Assembly: GCA_018266435.1 (NCBI GenBank)
Contig: JAFEAL010000007.1
Span: 37,767 to 90,135, forward strand
Length of the DNA: 52,369 bases
Source of the DNA: Bacteroidota bacterium
GTDB taxonomy: Bacteria; Bacteroidota; Bacteroidia; Cytophagales; Cyclobacteriaceae
Direction of reading: 5' to 3'
Shown: positions 18,513 to 26,592 of the stretch, one piece after another
Numbering within the stretch: the first letter of the stretch is position 1
Layout: every line of letters starts with the position of its first letter
Position numbers and translations under genes: made by a program
The notes under the pieces: generated by a model
Seen by the model: the letters and a program-made list of their open reading frames with translations, nothing else
Told to the model about the DNA's origin: nothing
The model's database searches: none

Positions 18513-19388
18513 TTATCCCAACATTTTCTTGATGTTGGCTGAGCAATTTTTAATACTCTCGGCAGAAGATGACGGGTAGGTTTCTTGTTCAATATAAAAG
18601 TGTTTCAAACCTGATTCGCTCGCCTTGGCAAAGATGGATTTGAAATCGATGATGCCCGTGCCTACATCGGCATTGAGTTTACGATCATCCTGGCGCATAT
18701 CTTTGACGTGCCATTGTTCAAACCGGCCGGGATGATCGGCAATCATTTTCAGCGGGTCGTGGTTGGCATATACCACCCAGTAAATATCCATCTCCATGCT
18801 CACCAGTTTGGGGTCAAGTTCTTTCAGCATGATGTGGTAAGGAATTTCATTTCCGATTGGTTCAAATTCAAACGCATGGTTGTGGTAGCCCATTCGCAGG
18901 CCGTGTGCTTTGCAAACTTCTGCTTGCTTGTTGATCAGTTCGCAGGTTCGTCTATAATCATCCAAGGTTTTGCGTTCATCCTCTTCAAGGTAAGCAATCA
19001 CCATGTATTCTTGCCCCAGGGTCTTGGCATCAGTACAGGCTTTTTCCCAACCATTTTTCAGTGAACCTTGAATGTTGCCTCCCATTTTGCCCTGGCCTGT
19101 GGAGTAATGTCCACTGGTTGCCTTCATGCCAAAATCACTTACCAGTTTTGAAAACTCTGAAATGGTTTTGCCAAAGAGTTTTCCGTTGTTGTATCCAAAT
19201 GTTTCCAACTCCTGATAGCCATACTCAGCAATTTTTTTCAAAGTGCCTTCAGGGTCTTTAAAAATGATGTCGCGTAAAGAGTACAATTGCAACCCAATTT
19301 TTTTGCGTGGTACGGTTAGCCCGAAGGAAGGCAATGTCAATGCGGCCGCTGCCATTGCACCGGACTGTATAAATTTTCTGCGTTTCAT
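18513..19388 (-). CDS. Exported xylose-isomerase-like TIM-barrel protein (sugar phosphate isomerase/epimerase family)
   Basis: A 291-residue protein with a Tat-type leader: KRRKFIQSG at the start, then a hydrophobic Ala/Leu run to about residue 27. The rest fits the AP endonuclease 2/xylose isomerase-like barrel: KIGLQLYSLRD opens strand 1, MGYHNHAFEFEP carries the metal His/Glu, MEMDIYWV and QWHVKDMRQDD follow, and FYIEQETYPSSS closes the set. Such proteins are usually folded with metal in the cytoplasm and sent to the periplasm. Substrate unknown; sugar or inositol derivatives are usual for the family. OsmC lies upstream on the same strand. Confidence 0.88.
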   Translation of the reverse strand: MKRRKFIQSGAMAAAALTLPSFGLTVPRKKIGLQLYSLRDIIFKDPEGTLKKIAEYGYQELETFGYNNGKLFGKTISEFSKLVSDFGMKATSGHYSTGQGKMGGNIQGSLKNGWEKACTDAKTLGQEYMVIAYLEEDERKTLDDYRRTCELINKQAEVCKAHGLRMGYHNHAFEFEPIGNEIPYHIMLKELDPKLVSMEMDIYWVVYANHDPLKMIADHPGRFEQWHVKDMRQDDRKLNADVGTGIIDFKSIFAKASESGLKHFYIEQETYPSSSAESIKNCSANIKKMLG

Positions 19389-19446
19389 AAGTAACTGGTT
19401 TTTCTTTGCTTAAAGTAGGTGATTTTTATACGAAATAAAATACAAA

Positions 19447-19911
19447 TTATGCATTCACTATTTCCGGCTCACAGTTTATCGGAAAATTGACGGAGTTGGC
19501 AACAAAACAAAACCTGTGAGCCTCTTCATGAAGCGCCTCGGCTTTGAAAAAATCGCCCGAACTGATTACGACTCGCGGATGTAGTGTTACTTCTTTAAAT
19601 TTACCATTGCCATCCTTTTCTTCAACCATAATACCCGTTGGGTTATCTTCGTATTTCTCTACCACAATTTTATTTACTGAACAGAAATGCAAGTACCATA
19701 GCATGTGGCAAGACGAGAGGGCGCACACCAGCAGATCTTCCGGGCTGTAACGCGAGGCATCTCCCCGGTAAGAAGGATCAGAAGAGCCGAACAAATCAGG
19801 TTTGCCTGGTGACCTGTAAATATGATCGCGGGAGTAGGTGGTGTAACCACTCGTTCCCTGGCCTTGATTGCCCATCCAGGTCACTTTGATTGTGTAGTGG
19901 TGTTCTTTCAT
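19447..19911 (-). CDS. OsmC-family peroxidase-like protein
   Basis: About 154 residues using ATG 19911 (MKEHHYT); the longer reading frame to 19968 adds 19 residues with no family match. The OsmC pattern is clear: GDASRYSPEDLLVCALSSCHM in the central helix, with Cys68 in the place of the peroxidatic Cys, and a second Cys135 in AHRFCFVANS. Family members reduce organic hydroperoxides. The exact Ohr motif differs, so it is better called OsmC-like than Ohr. It is divergent from the phosphodiesterase gene. Confidence 0.88.
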   Translation of the reverse strand: MKEHHYTIKVTWMGNQGQGTSGYTTYSRDHIYRSPGKPDLFGSSDPSYRGDASRYSPEDLLVCALSSCHMLWYLHFCSVNKIVVEKYEDNPTGIMVEEKDGNGKFKEVTLHPRVVISSGDFFKAEALHEEAHRFCFVANSVNFPINCEPEIVNA

Positions 19912-19994
19912 TTTATCTGTAGTTTCCAAATTACAATTTACGATTTTAGGATATCCGCAGAACATCAACGATCTTGATTTTTTAAATTGAATTC

Positions 19995-20504
19995 ATGCTC
20001 ATCGGCCTGCTTTCTGATACGCACGGTTTTCTTGATCAAAAAATTATTAACTACTTCAAAAATGTGGATGAAATCTGGCATGCCGGTGATATTGGTGATG
20101 CATCCGTTTCAGATCAACTCAAAAACTTTAAACCACTTCGTGCGGTGTACGGAAACATCGATGATAAAATAATGCGAACTGAATATCCTGAAGATCTGTG
20201 GTTTAAAAGCGAAGGGTTTTCAGTCTGGATGACACACATTGGTGGTGCTCCACCTCATTACAACCCTCGCGTAAAAAAAATATTGAAAGAAAAAACACCC
20301 GACATTTTTGTTTGTGGGCATTCACATATTTTACGCATCAAGAAAGATGTAACGCAAAACGGAATGCTCTACCTGAATCCCGGAGCCGCAGGTAACCACG
20401 GCTTCCACCTCATGAAAACCATCGTGAGATTTGAATTGAGTAAACAAGAAATAAAAAAGATAGAAGTGATTGAGTTGGGTAAACGAGGGCATGTACCTGC
20501 GTAA
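19995..20504 (+). CDS. Metallophosphoesterase, YfcE/MJ0936-like
   Basis: A 169-residue calcineurin-like phosphodiesterase. Metal-binding blocks appear in order: LLSDTHG (residues 5-11), HAGDIGD, YGNIDD, HIGG, and GHSHI with the LNPGA ending typical of YfcE/YmdB-like enzymes. The length fits this small soluble group, which hydrolyses phosphodiesters; the true substrate is unknown. The gene is followed by a strong hairpin that can stop transcription from both sides. Confidence 0.93.
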   Translation: MLIGLLSDTHGFLDQKIINYFKNVDEIWHAGDIGDASVSDQLKNFKPLRAVYGNIDDKIMRTEYPEDLWFKSEGFSVWMTHIGGAPPHYNPRVKKILKEKTPDIFVCGHSHILRIKKDVTQNGMLYLNPGAAGNHGFHLMKTIVRFELSKQEIKKIEVIELGKRGHVPA

Positions 20505-20510
20505 ACAAAA

Positions 20511-20533
20511 AAACCAGCAAGAAGTGCTGGTTT
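20511..20533. terminator. Bidirectional intrinsic terminator
   Basis: Perfect 9-bp stem, AAACCAGCA (20511-20519) with TGCTGGTTT (20525-20533), 5-nt loop, flanked by an A run on the left and a T run on the right. It fits termination of both the phosphodiesterase gene (plus) and the small basic protein gene (minus). Confidence 0.85.
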
Positions 20534-20554
20534 TTTTGTTTTTCATCAAAGAGA

Positions 20555-20710
20555 TTATTTCTTTGTTTTTTCTTTAAACTCTTCCTTGATTTTATCGATA
20601 TCAACCGATTTAATCACGGGTTTGAAGTTTTGCACTTTTAAGGAAGTCCTTCTGCGGGAAGCCACAGCTTTATCTTTTCGGTTCTTTCTTTTCAAACGGG
20701 TAACTGACAT
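20555..20710 (-). CDS. Small basic protein, 51 residues, unknown function
   Basis: A short ORF starting ATG and ending TAA, reading MSVTRLKRKNRKDKAVASRR and on to EEFKEKTKK. It is very rich in Lys and Arg at the N terminus (RLKRKNRKDK, SRRRTSLK) with a mixed-charge C-terminal helix, so nucleic-acid or ribosome binding is a fair guess but unproven. It has an exact TATTTTTG -7 box with a CTTG at 19 bases upstream and the shared terminator directly after its stop. Tight promoter and terminator framing support it as a real single-gene unit. Confidence 0.75.
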   Translation of the reverse strand: MSVTRLKRKNRKDKAVASRRRTSLKVQNFKPVIKSVDIDKIKEEFKEKTKK

Positions 20711-20731
20711 AACTTTATTGATTTGAAGGCG

Positions 20732-20762
20732 CAAAAATAATGTTAATTCTCGTTAAAACAAG
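20732..20762 (-). promoter_or_regulatory. Promoter of the 51-residue protein gene
   Basis: On the minus strand: CTTG (20759-20762, one base off TTTG), 19 bases, TATTTTTG (20732-20739), then the ATG 22 bases later. Confidence 0.65.
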
Positions 20763-20765
20763 GAG

Positions 20766-21281
20766 TTAGAATTTAAAGGTTACCCCCAGCCTCACGTTGC
20801 TCGATCCCAAGGCTCCCAGTTCGCCAAATGCACCCACCTGTTGTGAGAAATAATAACGTGCACCGGCATGGATACCTAAAAATAACCCACTGCCATACGT
20901 GCCACTGGGGTTATAGCTGCCATAGCCATTGCTCCAACTGAATGTACGGAATCCCAAGCTTGCCCCACCATACACATCCCAGCTTCGGTCGTTAATATTG
21001 AGCAATTTGTTAAAGTGATAAGAACCCCGCGCCCCAATAAAAAGCGAAGTAAACCGGTAATTATAAAAATCTGATGAAAGATAGTCTACAATACCACCGG
21101 CACTGATCTCCGGGGTAAATCCATACTCATACGAAACACTTAACGGAAGGCCTGATGAATAATATGAATTGAGCCCTACGCCCACATTTAACAGTTTATC
21201 GCCCTGTTTGTATTGGGCGAATAATTGCGTTGATCCGGCCGCCAGCACAATCAACAACACTAGCACAATAGATTTTTTCAT
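20766..21281 (-). CDS. Small outer-membrane beta-barrel protein
   Basis: A 171-residue protein with a signal peptide ending near LFAQ (residue 23). The mature part alternates in the manner of membrane strands, has many Gly, Tyr, Ser and aromatic residues, and ends with LGVTFKF, the terminal Phe expected for outer-membrane insertion. This resembles eight-stranded OmpW/OmpA-like porin-fold proteins, common in Bacteroidota. No specific function can be given. A TAGTCTTG box with a TTTG 20 bases upstream is its likely promoter. Confidence 0.85.
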   Translation of the reverse strand: MKKSIVLVLLIVLAAGSTQLFAQYKQGDKLLNVGVGLNSYYSSGLPLSVSYEYGFTPEISAGGIVDYLSSDFYNYRFTSLFIGARGSYHFNKLLNINDRSWDVYGGASLGFRTFSWSNGYGSYNPSGTYGSGLFLGIHAGARYYFSQQVGAFGELGALGSSNVRLGVTFKF

Positions 21282-21297
21282 TTGAATAATTTTTCCG

Positions 21298-21329
21298 CAA
21301 GACTACCATTTTAAAATTTTATGAGCAAA
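21298..21329 (-). promoter_or_regulatory. Promoter of the beta-barrel gene
   Basis: On the minus strand: TTTG (21326-21329), 20 bases, TAGTCTTG (21298-21305; one mismatch to TAnnTTTG), then the ATG 17 bases later. Confidence 0.55.
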
Positions 21330-21367
21330 GGCCGATCTATAAAACGTTATCATTGCCTATAAGTGAT

Positions 21368-21375
21368 TAGTTTTG
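21368..21375 (+). promoter_or_regulatory. -7 box (TAGTTTTG) for hisS
   Basis: Exact TAnnTTTG match ending 5 bases before the hisS ATG, so the mRNA would be leaderless or nearly so. No TTTG stands at the -33 position. Confidence 0.45.
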
Positions 21376-21379
21376 CCCA

Positions 21380-22747
21380 ATGGAAAAAGTTTCCCTCGCC
21401 AGAGGCACACGCGATTTCGGGCCGGCACAAATGGCCAAGCGGTCGTTCATCATTGATACGATCAAAAAGGTCTTTCAACAGTACGGATTTCAACCGCTTG
21501 AAACTCCGGCCATGGAAAACTTGTCAACTTTGCAAGGAAAGTATGGTGAAGAAGGTGATCAATTACTCTTCAAAATTTTAAATTCAGGTGATTTTTTAAA
21601 AAATGTCAATAAAAAAAACATTGAAGAAGGTAACTGGAAAATGGTGACTGGTGATATCGCTGAAAAGGGCCTCCGCTATGACCTCACCGTTCCATTCGCC
21701 CGCTATGTAGTGATGAACCGTCATGAAATCACTTTCCCGTTTAAACGATATCAAATTCAACCTGTGTGGCGGGCCGATCGCCCACAAAAAGGACGCTACC
21801 GCGAATTTTATCAATGCGATGCCGATGTAGTGGGCACCAACTCGCTCATGTGCGAAGCTGAAATTATTCTGATGATTAAAGATGCATTCAACAAACTAGG
21901 CATCCTTGATTACACTATTAAAGTTAACCACCGCGGAGTTTTATCAGGCTTGGCCGGGTTACTGTCAGCAGCTGAAAAAGAAACTTCTTTGTTTGTGGCA
22001 ATCGACAAGTTGGATAAAATTGGTGAACAGAAAGTAAAAGAAGAGTTGATTGAACGTGGATTTGATGCCGCCTCACTCCCACAGCTATTTGAGGTATTGA
22101 ATTTCACTGGCAGCACACAAAACAAAATCAATTTTCTCTCTTCAAAATTTTCTAATTCTGAAATAGGAAAAAAAGGATTAAATGACCTGAACGAAGTATT
22201 GAACCTGTTAAAAAATTTTGGAGCAACCGATGAGCATGTTGAGCTTGACCTCACCCTCGCCCGCGGATTGAGCTACTACACCGGCTGTATCTTTGAAGTG
22301 AAAATCAACCGGGCAAGTGTGGGCAGCGTGAGTGGCGGTGGCCGTTACGACAACCTTACGGCAGTTTTTGATTCAAAAGAAAAAAGTTCAGGCGTAGGTT
22401 TTTCGTTCGGCATCGATCGGCTTTATGATGCTATGGAAGAACTAAGTTTATTCCCAAAAGAAACAATATCTACTTCAAAAATTCTGATCGTGCACCTGGA
22501 CAAAGAAAGTTTTCACTATAGCCTGAAGGCCGCACAGACCATACGTCTTAACGGAATTGCCTGCGAAGTGTATCCTGATCAAACAAAAATCAAAAAACAA
22601 ATGGAGTATGCCGACAAGAAAAATATTCCATTTGTGGTGGTAATCGGGTCAGAGGAAATAAAGACCAATTTATTCACACTAAAGAAAATGGAAACAGGCG
22701 AGCAAAGTAAACTGACAATCGAGCAAATTATTAAATCAATAAAATAA
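21380..22747 (+). CDS. hisS: Histidine--tRNA ligase
   Basis: A 455-residue class II synthetase. It starts with the family-typical ARGTRDFGP, has motif 2 YRxxQIQPVWRADRPQKGRYREFYQCDAD and the HisRS boxes LARGLSYYTGCIFE and GSVSGGGRYDNL. The C-terminal anticodon-binding domain spans about residues 365-455. Arg-containing motif 2 and motif 3 (GVGFSFGIDRL) are intact. Length is normal. The histidine ammonia-lyase gene begins 11 bases after the stop, so both are very likely on one mRNA. Confidence 0.96.
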   Translation: MEKVSLARGTRDFGPAQMAKRSFIIDTIKKVFQQYGFQPLETPAMENLSTLQGKYGEEGDQLLFKILNSGDFLKNVNKKNIEEGNWKMVTGDIAEKGLRYDLTVPFARYVVMNRHEITFPFKRYQIQPVWRADRPQKGRYREFYQCDADVVGTNSLMCEAEIILMIKDAFNKLGILDYTIKVNHRGVLSGLAGLLSAAEKETSLFVAIDKLDKIGEQKVKEELIERGFDAASLPQLFEVLNFTGSTQNKINFLSSKFSNSEIGKKGLNDLNEVLNLLKNFGATDEHVELDLTLARGLSYYTGCIFEVKINRASVGSVSGGGRYDNLTAVFDSKEKSSGVGFSFGIDRLYDAMEELSLFPKETISTSKILIVHLDKESFHYSLKAAQTIRLNGIACEVYPDQTKIKKQMEYADKKNIPFVVVIGSEEIKTNLFTLKKMETGEQSKLTIEQIIKSIK

Positions 22748-22758
22748 ATAATCACCCG

Positions 22759-24249
22759 TTGAGCCAATCGCACTCTATATCAACTAAGTTACTCACATTG
22801 GTCGACATTCAAAAAATATTGGAAGGGTCGGTACACGTGAGTTTGTCAAAAAAATCCATTAGTCAAATTCAAAACTGCCGCAGTTACTTAGATCAAAAAC
22901 TAAGCAGCGCCTCAGAACCTATCTACGGAATAAATACCGGCTTTGGCTCGCTCTATAACCGCAACATACCCAAAGACCAACTTGAAAAATTGCAGGAGAA
23001 TCTGGTCATGTCACACGCCTGTGGCATGGGTGATGAGGTGCCTCCAGAAATTGTGAGGTTGATGTTGTTCCTCAAAATCCAATCGCTGGCGTATGGCCAC
23101 TCGGGTGTGCAAGTAGAAACTGTGCAGCGGTTGATTGATCTCTTCAACCAACATATTTTTCCGGTTGTATATCAAATGGGTTCGTTGGGAGCCTCAGGCG
23201 ACCTGGCCCCGCTCGCTCATTTATCATTGCCTTTAATCGCTGAAGGAGACGTGCGCTATCAAGGTAAAACTCAGAAGAGCAGCAAAGTACTTACTTCATT
23301 GGGTTGGGAAAAAATTCATTTGAAATCGAAAGAGGGATTAGCCTTGCTGAATGGCACACAGTTTATGAGTGCGTATGGCGTTTGGTGCGTACACCACGCC
23401 CATCGGTTGCTGAAACTGGCCAATACCATCGCTGCCATATCACTGGATGCCTTCGATGGACGAATTGACGCCTTTGATGCAAGCGTACATGCTGTTCGCC
23501 CGCATGCCGGCCAAATCAAAGTGGCTAAAGAAATCCGTGAACTACTGAAAGGGAGTGAATTGATTACCCAAAAGAAAAAGCACGTTCAAGATCCGTACTC
23601 ATTCCGGTGTATTCCCCAAGTACACGGAGCCAGTGATGATGCCGTGCAATTTGTTGCTCAAACATTTTTGACTGAGATCAATAGCGTAACCGACAATCCC
23701 AATATTTTTGCGGAAGAAGATAAAATTATTTCAGCTGGAAATTTTCACGGTCAACCATTGGCGTTGGCGCTTGATTTTTTATCCATCGCAATGGCGGAGA
23801 TCGGAAATATTTCTGAGCGGAGAACCTATCAATTAATTTCGGGCAGCCGGGAGTTGCCCAATTACCTGGTGGCCAACCCCGGTATTAACTCAGGGTTTAT
23901 GATCCCTCAATATACAGCCGCCTCAATGGTAAGCCAGAACAAACAACTTTGCACCCCGGCATCGGTTGATTCGATTGTGTCGAGCAACGGCCAAGAAGAC
24001 CATGTAAGCATGGGGGCCAATGCTGCTACCAAAGCCTATCGCATTGTTAACAATTGTTATTCTATTTTAGCCATCGAACTAATCACTGCAGCACAGGCCA
24101 TTGAGTTTCGCAAACCGCTATCCACATCACCTTACCTGAAAAAAGTATTGCATAATTTCAGAAAACAAATTCCGTTTATAAAATCAGACCGGTTGTTACA
24201 TACTGACTTGGTGAAAGCAGAACAGTTTTTGAAAGGATTTAAAATTTGA
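22759..24249 (+). CDS. hutH: Histidine ammonia-lyase
   Basis: A 496-residue enzyme that removes ammonia from histidine to give urocanate. The self-forming MIO cofactor arises from Ala-Ser-Gly 145-147 in GSLGASGDLAPLAHL. Active-site Tyr56 (YGINTGFG) and the Ser-His pair at 85-86, characteristic of histidine rather than tyrosine lyases, are present, as is GQEDHVSMGA. The start is TTG with no better alternative nearby. It sits 11 bases after hisS and 3 bases before a T9SS surface-protein gene. hutU, hutI and hutG are not in the window. Confidence 0.93.
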   Translation: MSQSHSISTKLLTLVDIQKILEGSVHVSLSKKSISQIQNCRSYLDQKLSSASEPIYGINTGFGSLYNRNIPKDQLEKLQENLVMSHACGMGDEVPPEIVRLMLFLKIQSLAYGHSGVQVETVQRLIDLFNQHIFPVVYQMGSLGASGDLAPLAHLSLPLIAEGDVRYQGKTQKSSKVLTSLGWEKIHLKSKEGLALLNGTQFMSAYGVWCVHHAHRLLKLANTIAAISLDAFDGRIDAFDASVHAVRPHAGQIKVAKEIRELLKGSELITQKKKHVQDPYSFRCIPQVHGASDDAVQFVAQTFLTEINSVTDNPNIFAEEDKIISAGNFHGQPLALALDFLSIAMAEIGNISERRTYQLISGSRELPNYLVANPGINSGFMIPQYTAASMVSQNKQLCTPASVDSIVSSNGQEDHVSMGANAATKAYRIVNNCYSILAIELITAAQAIEFRKPLSTSPYLKKVLHNFRKQIPFIKSDRLLHTDLVKAEQFLKGFKI

Positions 24250-24252
24250 CAA

Positions 24253-26178
24253 GTGAAAGGGCTATTTCTGTTGATGGGGTGTTTGATTGGGGCTTATTCG
24301 CTGCAAGCGCAACCCTACACCAGTAAAAACGGATGGTTTCAGGTAGATCAAATCCGCGGATGCGCCCCCTTCACTGTTACCATCACAAACCCAAGTTTTG
24401 GCGGCAAAGTTTGCACTCCGTGCACCATGTACTATAACGGTACGGTGGGCCAGCCATGCCCTGCAGCAGGTGGAGCAAACAATCTCTTTACATTTACCTA
24501 CACCACACCGGGCACGTATCAATTATGCGTAAGCTATCCCGTGGTGGGCAACGACATCATCACACTAACAGTTGACCCAAATACGCCACCGCCCTTCAAT
24601 GTTTATTCTTGTGCCAATGACAAAGTATCTATAAAAATCACGGATACTTTTTATGACCTCTACCGGATTGATTTCAACAATGACGGTACGGTGGACACCT
24701 CCCTTCCATCAAGCAACAACCAAGTAGCCAACTTCAATTATGGGGCTAACGGAAACTATACCATCAGCGTAAAAGGAGAAAAACTTAACTCAGCTACCAA
24801 TTGTGCCGCTAACCTAAAGGCATACACAGCAATCCCTGCACTGCCTGTGCCTGTACTCAACAGTTTAGCAGCAGTTGACGCGGCTACTCTACAATTAAAT
24901 TATACACCACAAACCAACATAGAATACCAGGTTGATCTGGCCTTTAATAACATTACCAATTTTCAACAGTACCAAAAACTATATGCCGTTAATTCATTAA
25001 CAGTTCCAAGTTTAAGTTTAAATGCCAATTATTATTGCCTAAGACTCAGTTCATTTGACCCTTGTGCCAATACTAATACTTACACATTCCCTATTTGCAG
25101 TCATAACCTTAGCACTACCGCCATAAGTGGTGCAGATCAATTAAACTGGCAAACCGCTCCTGCCGGTATGTTATCTACGCAAATTTGGCGAAACGTAAAC
25201 CAAGGTGCGAGTGCACCACTCGCCACCGTTTCAGGTGCAACAACTTCTTATTTGGATAATAATGTGGTATGTAAAACAAATTATTGTTACCAACTAACCA
25301 GTTCGTATGCTGGTGGGGTAACAAGTACTTCTCTTGCTAAATGCGTGGATGCTTTTCTCAAACAAACCCCCACCCCCATCAACAATGTCAGTTCAGTAAT
25401 CGGCAACTCTACCCCTGCCGATGTAACCCTTGCCTGGTTGCAAGATCCCGCCTTCACTTCAGTGGGTTACTCTGTTTTTCGATCACAAAACGATACGAAC
25501 TATACATTGAATGGAAGCACCACCTCAACTCAATACACCGATGCCAGTTATGAGGCAGGTTATTGCTACCTCATCAATTATACAGACAACTGTGATAATT
25601 CAAGTGCAAAAGGATTTCCTGCCTGCCCCATTGTATTAAGCGGATCCGTTAACGATATAAACGAACCAACACTGAAATGGTCGGGCTACAAAGGCTGGTT
25701 GCAGGGTGTGAAAGGGTATGTAGTACAAAAATTCAATGCCAGTGGCCAACTCATCCAGACATTTAATACTACCGACACCACATTTGTAGATAATCAAACA
25801 GATCCGGTAAATCAGGTTGTTTTTTACAAGATCACCGCCACACCCAACCAAGCTGGAGTTTCCAATTCCATTTCAAACGAAGTAAAAATCATTAAAGGCG
25901 TTCATTTGTTTTATCCTACTGCGTTCAATCCGGAAAGCAAAATGGCTGCAGTAAACCGAACATTCATTGTCAAAGGCCAATACATTTCAAGACTCCAGTT
26001 GCAAGTATTTGACCGGTGGGGAACATTGGTTTACTTCTCTGATCAAAACGAGCCTTGGGATGGCCGCAAAGAAGGAGTGAATATGCCCGATGCCACATAC
26101 GTTTGGACTGCTGAAGGAGAAGACCTTGCCGGCAACTCATTCAAAAAATCCGGAACCATTTTATTGATACGAAAATAA
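24253..26178 (+). CDS. T9SS type B-sorted surface protein (gliding-motility-associated C-terminal domain)
   Basis: A 641-residue exported protein with a GTG start, a signal peptide ending near LQAQ (residue 19), PKD/Ig-like and fibronectin-like beta repeats, and many Cys residues in the first two-thirds. The last ~90 residues form the type B CTD: FYPTAFNP, then LQVFDRWGTLVYF, WDGR, MPDATYVWTAEGEDLAG, and a short basic end. That domain directs export through the type IX system and attachment to the cell surface. The cargo function is unknown. It is 3 bases behind hutH, an odd operon partner. Confidence 0.92.
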   Translation: MKGLFLLMGCLIGAYSLQAQPYTSKNGWFQVDQIRGCAPFTVTITNPSFGGKVCTPCTMYYNGTVGQPCPAAGGANNLFTFTYTTPGTYQLCVSYPVVGNDIITLTVDPNTPPPFNVYSCANDKVSIKITDTFYDLYRIDFNNDGTVDTSLPSSNNQVANFNYGANGNYTISVKGEKLNSATNCAANLKAYTAIPALPVPVLNSLAAVDAATLQLNYTPQTNIEYQVDLAFNNITNFQQYQKLYAVNSLTVPSLSLNANYYCLRLSSFDPCANTNTYTFPICSHNLSTTAISGADQLNWQTAPAGMLSTQIWRNVNQGASAPLATVSGATTSYLDNNVVCKTNYCYQLTSSYAGGVTSTSLAKCVDAFLKQTPTPINNVSSVIGNSTPADVTLAWLQDPAFTSVGYSVFRSQNDTNYTLNGSTTSTQYTDASYEAGYCYLINYTDNCDNSSAKGFPACPIVLSGSVNDINEPTLKWSGYKGWLQGVKGYVVQKFNASGQLIQTFNTTDTTFVDNQTDPVNQVVFYKITATPNQAGVSNSISNEVKIIKGVHLFYPTAFNPESKMAAVNRTFIVKGQYISRLQLQVFDRWGTLVYFSDQNEPWDGRKEGVNMPDATYVWTAEGEDLAGNSFKKSGTILLIRK

Positions 26179-26228
26179 CTTTCTGGTTCGTGCTCCCAGC
26201 AGCTTTCTAAAAAGCCAACTTTTAGCTT

Positions 26229-26236
26229 TAGCTTTG
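26229..26236 (+). promoter_or_regulatory. -7 box (TAGCTTTG) for ybaB
   Basis: Exact TAnnTTTG match 20 bases upstream of the ybaB ATG, with a near -33 element TTTC about 21 bases before it. Confidence 0.45.
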
Positions 26237-26256
26237 CATGTTTAAATCCACGTGCC

Positions 26257-26592
26257 ATGTTGGACATGATGAAAATGATGGGCAAAATGAAAGAAGTTCA
26301 GGCCCGCCTAAAAGAAGCACAAGACAAACTTGAGCACCTGCGCGTAACAGGCGAATCGGGTGCGGCCTTAGTAAAGGCTACTGTAAATGGTAAGAAGCAA
26401 GTTATTTCTGTTGATATCGATCCCTCGTTGCTCAAGGCAGAAGACAAAGGCATAGTGCAAGACTTGGTGGTAGCCGCCATCAACAAAGCTATCGAGGAAG
26501 CTGAAAGCCAGGCAAAAGAGCAACTAAAAAAATCAACCGAAGGATTGCTGCCTAATATTCCGGGAATGGACCTTAGTAACCTGATGGGATGA
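26257..26592 (+). CDS. ybaB: YbaB/EbfC-family nucleoid-associated protein
   Basis: A 111-residue protein with the family's layout: an N-terminal Met/Lys/Gln-rich helix (MMGKMKEVQARLKEAQDKLEHL), a central strand VKATVNGKKQVISVDIDPSLL, and a C-terminal helix ending in Pro/Gly-rich sequence. Family members dimerise and bind DNA; many are encoded next to dnaX-recR, which is not the case here. The stop codon overlaps the glycosyltransferase start (ATGA), so translation of the two is probably coupled. Confidence 0.93.
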   Translation: MLDMMKMMGKMKEVQARLKEAQDKLEHLRVTGESGAALVKATVNGKKQVISVDIDPSLLKAEDKGIVQDLVVAAINKAIEEAESQAKEQLKKSTEGLLPNIPGMDLSNLMG

